This document shows positions 1 to 5,421 of a DNA stretch of 5,421 bases, in pieces. Every line of letters starts with the position of its first letter. Within the stretch, counting starts at the first letter, position 1. The notes beneath the pieces were generated by a model. That model ran no database searches and was not told the DNA's origin. It saw only the letters and a program-made list of their open reading frames with translations. This DNA is from RGIG5612 sp045616165 (GTDB taxonomy: Bacteria; Bacillota; Clostridia; Lachnospirales; Lachnospiraceae). The position numbers were made by a program, and so were the translations under genes. Where the stretch lies: positions 1 through 5,421 of the forward strand of contig JAZLGF010000005.1 of assembly GCA_045616165.1 (NCBI GenBank), read 5' to 3'.

Positions 1-495
1 CGCAATCTTAAGTTCCTCTTCCTTGATACTCTCCTCTGAGTCAAAGATGTCACTATAATCAATTGACTTAAAGAGACCATTCTTCTGGTCTAATACCTGA
101 ACACTCTTCATATCGAGCTCGTTTGAAAGAACCTTTGTTTCCGGCAGCTTGATGGTAATCCTGTTGTTATCATCGTCTACAGTAACATCGATATCTTCAA
201 AGTTATAGCCAAATTTAATACAGCCATCCACACTGTAAACCAAAGTCGAATTAGCCCATGACCATGGGAGCTCTATGCTATAAACGCTAGCCACGTTTAT
301 AGCCTTCTGCTTGGAAAGAGTTGATACATGAGTGTAATTATACTCCATGGTAGCAAGCTCACCGATTTTCACCAGTTCGCCCTTAATCTCATCACCTGAA
401 AGCTTGAGTGTACTTTCAGTTCCGAAGATAGCACCAAATACTAACACAATGGCTGCAAGGATAGCGCTAAGAATTTGCATAAGTTTCTTTTTCAT
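1..495 (-). CDS. DUF4230 family membrane-anchored/exported protein (3' end outside window)
   Basis: The reading frame starts with ATG at 495-493 and stays open for 165 codons to the left edge, so the C-terminus is missing. An AGGAG ribosome binding site (502-506) lies 6 bases ahead of the start. The N-terminus (MKKKLMQILS) is lysine-rich and is followed by a hydrophobic stretch at about residues 5-24. This is a signal anchor or an uncleaved signal peptide, so the rest should lie outside the membrane. Residues about 41-128 match the DUF4230 pattern I recall: a segment around ELATMEYNYTHVS, a 'G-C-I-K-F-G-Y' stretch near 91-97, and a beta-strand segment 'ITIKLPETKVLSNELD' (113-128). The family has no established biochemical role that I know of. 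The start is only 13 bases after the stop of the DUF2075 gene, with no terminator between, so it is probably co-transcribed from upstream. Its GC is higher (144 of the first 360 bases, 40%) than in the neighbouring nuclease genes, suggesting it belongs to the host backbone rather than the defence cassette. Confidence 0.82.
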   Translation of the reverse strand, partial: MKKKLMQILSAILAAIVLVFGAIFGTESTLKLSGDEIKGELVKIGELATMEYNYTHVSTLSKQKAINVASVYSIELPWSWANSTLVYSVDGCIKFGYNFEDIDVTVDDDNNRITIKLPETKVLSNELDMKSVQVLDQKNGLFKSIDYSDIFDSEESIKEEELKIA

Positions 496-501
496 AATAA
501 T

Positions 502-506
502 CTCCT
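502..506 (-). promoter_or_regulatory. Ribosome binding site of the DUF4230 gene
   Basis: AGGAG on the minus strand, 6 bases before ATG 495. It almost touches the stop codon of the DUF2075 gene (511-509), so ribosomes finishing the upstream gene end beside this site. It fixes the start of the DUF4230 gene, which otherwise lacks a clear promoter of its own in the 13-base gap. Confidence 0.75.
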
Positions 507-508
507 AA

Positions 509-2371
509 TTATTTAATAGATTTTTTCAAATACTGTGCTAATTCTGGATTTGTGCAATATACATAGCAACCTTTCATACCTCTGGTTAGTAAAGTTCTGT
601 ATGTATTCTTTATTATTTCATCAGCTTTGGCATTTGCGAGTTCAGGATTTTCTTTAAAGAGTTTCTTTATGCCCTTTAATGATTGGTCTGTTTTAGCTCT
701 TTTATTAAAATCAGTAACAATCTCTCCATTTTCATATCTGATATCATCACCAATTATTACCCCAACATAATCAAACTCTAATCCCTGAGAAGTATGTATA
801 CAACCTATTTCATTAATTGATGTATCTCTGATAGCAAAAGGTTCGCCGGAGCCTAAATTCCAGCTCATCCCAAAGTCATCAATTACAATATCATTGTACT
901 CTGGATTGTTTTTTTCACTTTTATTCCAATCCCAACAATATCCAGCTAGCATTCTCGAGCAATTATTAATATTGTTCTTTTCAATAATTAAATCTCTAAC
1001 TTCATTTGGTGAATCAAAAACTCTAAAGTCGAAATCAATTCCATTTAAATCATAGTTTGCTGTATTTCTAATTTCCAACACATTATCAAGCCAAGCCAAG
1101 TATCCATCAGATCCATTACATCTAAATTGCGAACTTAATGACATTTCAATGATTTCACTTTTGCAATATCTAGCCCATTTTTTTATTTCTTCAACATTAC
1201 CAATATCTTCCATGGTAACTCGTTGTCTTTCATCAATAAAAAATATATTGCAATAACTAGCCGAAATAATTTCTTTAATTTGGTTTTCCCCTTCTTTTTG
1301 GTAAATCGTTTTTTTCATAAGACGATGAGCTTCATCAACTATAAGTGTATGTGCCATATTAGGTGATACATTTACATAAGAAGCTGATCCTTTAAACATA
1401 ATATTAATATCTGATCTTTTTTTAATTCCTTTTAGTTTTTTAGCATAAACTTCTCTAGGGGCAGAATTCTTTGAAACATATTGAACAAACTGATCTTCAT
1501 TTGTTAAAGCGGAAAGTAAATTAATTGCTATAACTGACTTACCTGTTCCAGGTCCACCTTTAACTATTATTGTTCTTTTCTTTCTATCGTTTTGGCTCTG
1601 TTTTGATATTCTTAAAATATCTTCAAAGACAACTTTCTGGTCATCAATCATTACAAACTCCTGATTACCTTGAAGCATTGAAGCGATTGAATTCTGAAGA
1701 CTTTTTGAAGGTCTAATCTTACCGTTTTCAATTCGATAAAGGATATCTTTATTATCGCCATATTTAATATTAGTTTTTATGAATTGTTGTAATTCTTTTG
1801 CTTGTCCTTTCGTAAAAGCAGGAGCAACATCAAGATATTCTGAATAAATATTGTCATCTAATGGATCTTCTTGTTTTCTAATATAATTATGAAGACATGC
1901 ACAAGGATGAAGTTTAATGTGTTCATCTTGAACGACGGAATTATAATCAGAAATTAAAGTTGCATAAGACCACGCCTGATAAGAAGGATGGACTACTCTC
2001 CTGTTGGAACCTCCGGTAAAGGTTTCAACCAAAGCATCAACGCCATCAAATTTTTTTAATTCCTGCCACTGTTTTAATTCGATAATAACAACGTTTGAAT
2101 CCTTATTGTCGTCGTAACCTGAAATAATAAAGTCAACACGTTTTCCAGTTTGTGGAATGTTGTACTCTATTGCTATACCTGCATCATCAGGAATTTCTGA
2201 ATCTCTTAATACTTTATCAAGATAAGGTAAAGAGTTTTCCCATGATCGAAATTCGCTTTTTGCGGTATGTCTGCCTAACTTTTCTAAAACAACTTTTTCT
2301 ATATCTGCGCCAATTGTATCATTGAAAACACGTTGATTGAAATCGTTCTTTGTACCCTCATATACTAGCAT
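509..2371 (-). CDS. DUF2075 family protein: PD-(D/E)XK nuclease domain fused to SF1-like helicase/ATPase
   Basis: Full-length 620-residue protein of the DUF2075 (COG3410, Schlafen group 3-like helicase) family. Residues about 60-140 form a PD-(D/E)XK nuclease-like domain: E69, 'RVDF' with D80, and 'IELKQW' with E98 and K100, then a Q-A-W motif at 132-134. Residues about 265-615 form a P-loop helicase-like ATPase. It has Walker A GGPGTGKS (272-279), Walker B LIVDEAH (343-349), 'FFIDERQ' (377-383), 'SQFRC' (414-418) with R417, 'HTSQGLEFDYVGV' (526-538) and 'TLLTRGMKG' (593-601) with arginine-finger candidate R597. No key motif is missing, so both activities may be intact. The expected role is ATP-dependent processing or cleavage of nucleic acid in the cytoplasm; the substrate is unknown. 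The start is ATG 2371, two bases after the mazG stop, with only a weak GAGAG ahead of it, pointing to translational coupling. A hand count of 180 bases (1321-1440 and 1741-1800) gave 26% GC, lower than the flanking genes. The family call is firm; a defence role is inferred from neighbours. Confidence 0.9.
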   Translation of the reverse strand: MLVYEGTKNDFNQRVFNDTIGADIEKVVLEKLGRHTAKSEFRSWENSLPYLDKVLRDSEIPDDAGIAIEYNIPQTGKRVDFIISGYDDNKDSNVVIIELKQWQELKKFDGVDALVETFTGGSNRRVVHPSYQAWSYATLISDYNSVVQDEHIKLHPCACLHNYIRKQEDPLDDNIYSEYLDVAPAFTKGQAKELQQFIKTNIKYGDNKDILYRIENGKIRPSKSLQNSIASMLQGNQEFVMIDDQKVVFEDILRISKQSQNDRKKRTIIVKGGPGTGKSVIAINLLSALTNEDQFVQYVSKNSAPREVYAKKLKGIKKRSDINIMFKGSASYVNVSPNMAHTLIVDEAHRLMKKTIYQKEGENQIKEIISASYCNIFFIDERQRVTMEDIGNVEEIKKWARYCKSEIIEMSLSSQFRCNGSDGYLAWLDNVLEIRNTANYDLNGIDFDFRVFDSPNEVRDLIIEKNNINNCSRMLAGYCWDWNKSEKNNPEYNDIVIDDFGMSWNLGSGEPFAIRDTSINEIGCIHTSQGLEFDYVGVIIGDDIRYENGEIVTDFNKRAKTDQSLKGIKKLFKENPELANAKADEIIKNTYRTLLTRGMKGCYVYCTNPELAQYLKKSIK

Positions 2372-2373
2372 TA

Positions 2374-2724
2374 TTATTCACTCTCTTCTTTTAATTCTGT
2401 ATATTTCTTAGCGCTGCCTTTTGCAAGATCGACCGGATATTTCTCATTATTTCTTTTAATCTTTTCAGATACAATTTCATCTAAGTCTAATCCACAGGCA
2501 TCAGCCATAAGGATTGAATAATTTACAACATCAGCTAATTCTTCCTTAATCTTGTCTAATTTATTGGAGCAGTTAACATCTTCGCCACTCCACTGAAATA
2601 TCTCTAAAAGTTCAGCAGCTTCAAGTGAAATACTGATGGCTAAATCTTTAGGATTATGAAACTGCTTCCAGTCTCTATCATCCCTAAATGCCAATACTTC
2701 ATTAGTAGTCTTTTCCGAAATCAT
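2374..2724 (-). CDS. MazG-like nucleotide pyrophosphohydrolase (RS21-C6/dCTPase-like)
   Basis: A 116-residue protein expected to hydrolyse (d)NTPs to (d)NMP and pyrophosphate using Mg2+. The all-alpha NTP-PPase signature is complete: E35-x-x-E38 in 'LEAAELLEIFQW' and E62-x-x-D65 in 'EELADVVNY', with the metal-binding acids spaced as in the family. The opening 'FRDDRDWKQFH' (13-23) and the closing 'KRNNEKYP' (90-97) are typical of the RS21-C6 subgroup, whose mammalian member prefers dCTP and modified dCTP. Substrate preference here is not shown by sequence. The frame is open up to a TTG at 2778, but I choose ATG 2724: it has a GGAG site 8 bases upstream, gives the usual family length, and the longer starts (2778, 2766) lie upstream of or inside the predicted -10 element. 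The stop is two bases before the DUF2075 start, so the two products are probably made together. Such enzymes also have housekeeping roles in nucleotide-pool cleaning, so a defence role is inferred from context. Confidence 0.9.
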   Translation of the reverse strand: MISEKTTNEVLAFRDDRDWKQFHNPKDLAISISLEAAELLEIFQWSGEDVNCSNKLDKIKEELADVVNYSILMADACGLDLDEIVSEKIKRNNEKYPVDLAKGSAKKYTELKEESE

Positions 2725-2732
2725 TTTGCCAT

Positions 2733-2736
2733 CTCC
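2733..2736 (-). promoter_or_regulatory. Ribosome binding site that decides the mazG-like start
   Basis: GGAG on the minus strand, 8 bases ahead of ATG 2724. The upstream in-frame candidates TTG 2778 and ATG 2766 have no comparable site, and the extra residues they would add do not resemble the family's N-terminus. Confidence 0.7.
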
Positions 2737-2756
2737 AAAAAACTTTATATGTTTAT

Positions 2757-2765
2757 ATAATACCA
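2757..2765 (-). promoter_or_regulatory. Extended -10 promoter of the mazG-DUF2075(-DUF4230) operon
   Basis: On the minus strand the bases read TGGTATTAT, a TGn extended -10 followed by a hexamer matching TATAAT at five of six positions. No good -35 hexamer sits at 16-18 bases, which is acceptable for an extended -10 promoter. Transcription would start near 2750, giving a leader of about 25 bases to ATG 2724. A terminator upstream (2834-2866) makes a separate promoter here necessary. Confidence 0.5.
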
Positions 2766-2780
2766 TTTTTAGAATCAATC

Positions 2781-2800
2781 AGTGTCCATTTCATGACACT
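2781..2800. promoter_or_regulatory. Candidate operator: 6-bp perfect dyad at the -35 region of the mazG promoter
   Basis: AGTGTC and GACACT form a perfect inverted repeat with an 8-base spacer. Relative to the predicted start near 2750 it spans roughly -31 to -50, overlapping where a -35 element would be. This is a typical place for a repressor or activator dimer. No regulator gene is visible in the window. A weak RNA hairpin is ruled out as the reason if the start near 2750 is right, because the dyad would not be transcribed from this promoter. Confidence 0.35.
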
Positions 2801-2833
2801 TTTACGCAAAAAAGTTGCATAGCCATAAACAAT

Positions 2834-2866
2834 AAATAACCTCCAGCATATTGCTGAAGGTTATTT
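2834..2866 (-). terminator. Rho-independent terminator after the SNIPE-like gene
   Basis: Arms 2834-2848 and 2852-2866 pair over 15 positions with a 3-base loop. The single non-Watson-Crick pair (2843/2857) is a G-U wobble in minus-strand RNA but a C-A mismatch in plus-strand RNA, so the hairpin fits minus-strand transcription better. A T-rich run follows on the minus strand. It begins 6 bases after the stop of the 544-residue gene (2873) and separates that gene from the mazG unit. Confidence 0.8.
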
Positions 2867-2872
2867 TTATCT

Positions 2873-4507
2873 TTATTGTTTATTTTCTATCGCTTTTTTT
2901 ATAGCCTTACTCTCTCTAAACTGTTCAGCACTCGCAACGTCTTCCCATTCAACAGTCTTATCATAGTTTTCTTCAACAACCTTTTTAATTTCATCCAAGG
3001 TTACATTAAAGAATTCTTTACGATTATTGACCATATTTATTTTCTTGTCATTAAATGCACGATGAAGCGCAGCTTCAAGCGCAGGAGCATCATCTGAGAA
3101 AATTAGAGCATGTACATCAAATTTAAACGGAACCGAAGCACTTCCCAGTTCATCTATTCGGTCTTGTGGCTCAAGCCGTCTAGTCATACCAATTTTGTAT
3201 ACGTTTTCACCAAAAGCTCCTATATTAGAGATGATATATACATAACCTGCTTTAGCATTTGCTAGACGATAATCCATATCTTCATATTCTTTGTCGATTA
3301 CTTGAAGTTGATTTTTGAGTTCTTCTTTTTTATTCTTGAGTTCTTCGTTTTCTGGATCTATCAAAAGCTGACTATTTATTTTTTCAAGAGCATTTTGATA
3401 ATGAGCTTGTTCTTTATCTAGTTTTTTACGCTCTATCGCTATTTCTTTTTCAAGTTTCGCAGCTTCTCTTGCTGCTTCTCTTACTGCTTTTTGTTCCTCT
3501 TTTTCTTCTTGTTTTTTTAAAGCATATTCGTAAGCCAAATGTAATTCTGCAACTTTTTTATCAAGGTACATATTAGAAATTTCAATACTCATAACGTTAC
3601 CAAGTTTTGAAATAGTATCTTTTGAATTCATTATACGTTTTAAGCTTGTATCAAAATTACTATATTTAACTTTGCTTATAGCGGCATCACATTCATTATT
3701 GAAATCTCGGAGAAGGAGTTTCTTGGTATCTTTTACCATTTTAGCTCCCTTTCTCTTATCTCCATTTACAGTCCAGTTTGTTGCTCCATATACTGCTGTA
3801 TCATTTCGAACCATCTTTTTTTGCTCAGCGCGTACTTTTTCAAGTCTGACTTTATAGTCTGTTGCTTTTGCAAAATCAAATTGAGGTTTGTAAATGCCAA
3901 CTTCTTCTAACTGTTCAACTTCATCGTAATAAATAATCTTTGCTTTTTTATTCGCAATTTCTTCATCAATTGCTATTTTTTCAGAATACTTTTTCTTTAA
4001 CTCATTTTGAATTTCTTTAACTTTTAAAGTAATTTCATCATAATCATAATACAATTTCAAGTAATCTTGGACTTTTTCAATTTCTTTTTCGACATCATCT
4101 TTTTTCTTATGTAATAAATCTAATTCTTCATACTCTCCATACTTGTTTTGTATATCACTTAGTGAAGAATTAAGACTAGCAATTTTTTTATCTAATTCAT
4201 GAATAATAGAATATTTTTCATCTTGCTGTGAACGTAATTTATTAACAAGTTTTTGTAATTCAATCGCATTGGACATTTCCGGGGTAATTGAATTATTCAA
4301 TATATTATACTTTTCATTAATTTCTGTTACTGCTTTTGCTTTTTTATTAAAAAGATTCAAAACTATAAAACTAACCGCACCAAGAAGAAAGGCAATGCTT
4401 AATAAACGAGTGCTGGCAATCATAAACATTACCAGGCCACAAAATAACATAATTGCTGAAACAACTACAAGAATATTAGACTTTATGTACTCTATAATTT
4501 TATTCAT
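2873..4507 (-). CDS. SNIPE-like membrane-anchored GIY-YIG nuclease with DUF4041 (anti-phage)
   Basis: A complete 544-residue protein. Two hydrophobic helices at about 11-31 and 35-52 with a tight turn around R34 form a membrane hairpin; lysines before and after it place both ends in the cytoplasm. Residues about 62-200 are heptad-rich coiled coil. DUF4041 covers about 205-335, with 'YGATNWTVNGDKRKG' (240-254) as its most distinctive part, followed by a charged coiled coil (about 330-412). A GIY-YIG nuclease of the T5orf172/Mug113 type fills 421-505: 'YVYII' (422-426), 'YKIG' (437-440), R443/R444 and R450, catalytic-glutamate candidate E478, H482 in 'EAALHRAF', and 'NNRKEFF' (494-500). As I recall, E. 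coli SNIPE has the same order of parts, sits in the inner membrane, and cuts phage DNA during injection. The same role is inferred here. The gene has its own promoter and terminator, starts at ATG 4507 with AAAGG 8 bases upstream, and is divergent from a potassium channel gene. All nuclease landmarks look intact. Other DUF4041/T5orf172 proteins are annotated only as hypothetical or prophage genes, so activity needs testing. Confidence 0.88.
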   Translation of the reverse strand: MNKIIEYIKSNILVVVSAIMLFCGLVMFMIASTRLLSIAFLLGAVSFIVLNLFNKKAKAVTEINEKYNILNNSITPEMSNAIELQKLVNKLRSQQDEKYSIIHELDKKIASLNSSLSDIQNKYGEYEELDLLHKKKDDVEKEIEKVQDYLKLYYDYDEITLKVKEIQNELKKKYSEKIAIDEEIANKKAKIIYYDEVEQLEEVGIYKPQFDFAKATDYKVRLEKVRAEQKKMVRNDTAVYGATNWTVNGDKRKGAKMVKDTKKLLLRDFNNECDAAISKVKYSNFDTSLKRIMNSKDTISKLGNVMSIEISNMYLDKKVAELHLAYEYALKKQEEKEEQKAVREAAREAAKLEKEIAIERKKLDKEQAHYQNALEKINSQLLIDPENEELKNKKEELKNQLQVIDKEYEDMDYRLANAKAGYVYIISNIGAFGENVYKIGMTRRLEPQDRIDELGSASVPFKFDVHALIFSDDAPALEAALHRAFNDKKINMVNNRKEFFNVTLDEIKKVVEENYDKTVEWEDVASAEQFRESKAIKKAIENKQ

Positions 4508-4515
4508 ATCTATCG

Positions 4516-4570
4516 CCTTTCAAATCGTTATTATTTACTTAATTATAAATCTTAAAGTGTGTTATGTGTA
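4516..4570 (-). promoter_or_regulatory. Promoter and ribosome binding site of the SNIPE-like gene
   Basis: The minus strand has a perfect TATAAT at 4542-4547, with TACACA (four of six matches to TTGACA) at 4565-4570 and a 17-base spacer. Transcription would begin near 4535, leaving a leader of about 28 bases. AAAGG at 4516-4520 lies 8 bases before ATG 4507. Confidence 0.6.
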
Positions 4571-4660
4571 TTAACAATGGAACACAAATCAAAACATAAT
4601 CTTTGTACGTTCTGACTATTACAAAACCGCAACACCTCAATGTTTCTATAGCTTTTATCA

Positions 4661-4689
4661 TTGAAAATCATTTGTTTCGATAATACAAT
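4661..4689 (+). promoter_or_regulatory. Promoter of the potassium channel gene
   Basis: TTGAAA (4661-4666), a 17-base spacer and TACAAT (4684-4689) form a close sigma-A-type match, five of six at each hexamer. The expected start is near 4696, about 34 bases before ATG 4730. It faces away from the SNIPE-like promoter, and the two core promoters are about 90 bases apart. Confidence 0.65.
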
Positions 4690-4713
4690 TATTAAAGTTT
4701 TCACCTTACTAAG

Positions 4714-4732
4714 AGGAGTAATGTAAAAAATG
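4714..4732 (+). promoter_or_regulatory. Channel gene translation start region with a start-stop codon pair
   Basis: AGGAG at 4714-4718 is followed by ATG-TAA at 4721-4726 and then by the real start ATG at 4730. The TAA is in frame with 4730, so no longer start is possible. The ribosome binding site is 11 bases from ATG 4730, somewhat long, and only 2 bases from the dead-end ATG, probably too close for it to be used. Confidence 0.5.
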
Positions 4733-5421
4733 ATAAATTCCATATATAACATTATTGAACCAACTGAAAAGAATAGATTTAGCTCAGCATATAACGTCTT
4801 TATGATGTTAACTATAATTATTAGTCTAGTACCATTGCTATTCAAAGAAACAAATCTTGTGTTTCAGATTATTGACAAAGTTACTGTTTCTATTTTCATT
4901 GTTGATTATATTCTTAGATTAATGACAGCTAAAAAGAAACTAGACAAAGGTATGAAGTCGTTTTTAATGTACCCCTTCACTCCAATGGCCATAATTGATC
5001 TTGTATCCATTCTCCCTAGTTTCACTATACTTAATTCAGGTTTGAGAACATTAAAAGTATTACGACTGGCCAGAACATTTAGAGTTTTAAAAATTGTACG
5101 TTACTCAAAGAACATTCAGACTATCATTAATGTTATTTCAAGGCAAAAACAAGCACTGCTCACAGTTGCAGCACTCGCAATTGGATACATTTTTGTATGT
5201 TCTTTGATAATCTTCAATTTGGAGCCTGAGACTTTTGATTCCTTTTTTGATGCAGTCTACTGGGCGACTATCTCCTTAACAACTGTTGGTTATGGAGATA
5301 TCTATGCAATTTCAAATGTCGGAAAAGTATTAACAATGATTTCATCGTTTTTAGGAATTGCAATAGTGGCGCTCCCTGCCGGAATCATTACAGCAGGTTA
5401 TATGGAAGAATTAAATAATCA
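4730..5421 (+). CDS. Six-transmembrane voltage-gated-type potassium channel (3' end outside window)
   Basis: An open frame of 230 codons from ATG 4730 runs off the right edge with no stop. It is an ion-transport-family potassium channel of the KvAP/bacterial Kv type. The order is S1 (about 22-38), S2 with D59 (about 46-65), S3 with D90 (about 82-98), S4 (106-124), S5 (about 141-162), pore helix and filter, and S6 (about 198-222). S4 carries a charge at every third position: R106, K109, R112, R115, R118, K121, R124. The filter is TVGYGD (185-190), which specifies K+ selectivity. 'PAG' at 216-218 in S6 is the usual gating-hinge position. Only a short cytoplasmic tail should be missing. It would conduct K+ across the cell membrane in response to voltage. 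GC is about 37% by hand count of 180 bases, closer to the DUF4230 gene than to the nuclease genes, so it is likely a backbone gene. A link to the divergent SNIPE-like gene is not shown. Confidence 0.93.
   Translation, partial: MINSIYNIIEPTEKNRFSSAYNVFMMLTIIISLVPLLFKETNLVFQIIDKVTVSIFIVDYILRLMTAKKKLDKGMKSFLMYPFTPMAIIDLVSILPSFTILNSGLRTLKVLRLARTFRVLKIVRYSKNIQTIINVISRQKQALLTVAALAIGYIFVCSLIIFNLEPETFDSFFDAVYWATISLTTVGYGDIYAISNVGKVLTMISSFLGIAIVALPAGIITAGYMEELNN

Noticed and set aside
509..2371. The DUF2075 gene as a restriction endonuclease or Schlafen toxin with a methyltransferase partner.
   Set aside because: No methyltransferase motifs or modification gene appear in the window; the neighbours are a pyrophosphohydrolase and a DUF4230 gene.
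2725..2778. N-terminal extension of the mazG-like protein from TTG 2778 or ATG 2766.
   Set aside because: The extension overlaps the predicted promoter, lacks a ribosome binding site, and does not match the family N-terminus; ATG 2724 explains the data better.
2725..2872. The repeats and hairpin between the two units as a CRISPR array, attachment site or small RNA.
   Set aside because: There is only one hairpin, with a T-rich tail right after a stop codon, and one short dyad. No repeat-spacer periodicity and no duplicated core sequence are present.
2876..3097. Plus-strand open frame of 73 codons antisense to the end of the SNIPE-like gene.
   Set aside because: It lies opposite conserved GIY-YIG coding sequence, is rich in F/I/L as expected from the complement of an AT-rich gene, and has no supported start.
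3672..4574. Two plus-strand open frames (3672-3857 and 4269-4574) antisense to the SNIPE-like gene.
   Set aside because: They are shadows of DUF4041 and of the coiled-coil/membrane hairpin coding region; no domain and no convincing ribosome binding site.
4562..4599. TTATGT (4562-4567) and ACATAA (4594-4599) as an inverted repeat around the SNIPE-like promoter.
   Set aside because: Arms are only 6 bp in very AT-rich sequence with a 26-base spacer, which is expected by chance; no further pairing extends it convincingly.
4552..4845. A 97-codon minus-strand open frame across the divergent region and the start of the channel gene.
   Set aside because: It overlaps the well-supported channel gene and its promoter, contains the SNIPE-like -35 region, and has no recognisable domain.

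Overview
The window looks like low-GC Firmicutes chromosome, most likely from a Clostridia/Lachnospiraceae-type genome. The signs are strong AGGAG or AAAGG ribosome binding sites, sigma-A-like promoters, AT-rich codon use, and a DUF4230 protein of a kind common in that group. The taxonomic call is an inference from composition and gene content only.

Layout from left to right. Positions 1-495 (minus) hold the N-terminal 165 residues of a DUF4230 membrane-anchored or exported protein that runs off the left edge. Positions 509-2371 (minus) encode a 620-residue DUF2075-type protein: an N-terminal PD-(D/E)XK nuclease domain fused to a superfamily 1-like helicase/ATPase. Two bases upstream of it is a short MazG/RS21-C6-type nucleotide pyrophosphohydrolase, whose start I place at 2724 (116 residues). 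Next come an extended -10 promoter with a perfect 6-bp dyad beside it, then a strong hairpin terminator at 2834-2866. Positions 2873-4507 (minus) encode a 544-residue protein with a two-helix membrane hairpin, coiled coil, DUF4041 and a C-terminal GIY-YIG (T5orf172/Mug113) nuclease. This is the architecture of SNIPE, a membrane-bound anti-phage nuclease. A 222-bp divergent intergenic region carries one promoter for each direction. Positions 4730-5421 (plus) hold the first 230 residues of a six-transmembrane voltage-gated-type potassium channel that runs off the right edge.

The three central genes look like a small anti-phage island of two transcription units. One is a SNIPE-like nuclease at the membrane, expected to cut incoming phage DNA. 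The other is a dNTP pyrophosphohydrolase translationally coupled to a nuclease-helicase. Hand counts put the flanking genes near 37-40% GC. Sampled stretches of the two nuclease genes are about 21-27%, and mazG is about 33%, so the cassette may have been acquired between ordinary flanking genes. The SNIPE assignment is strong by architecture. Defence by the MazG/DUF2075 pair, and cooperation between the two units, are inference.
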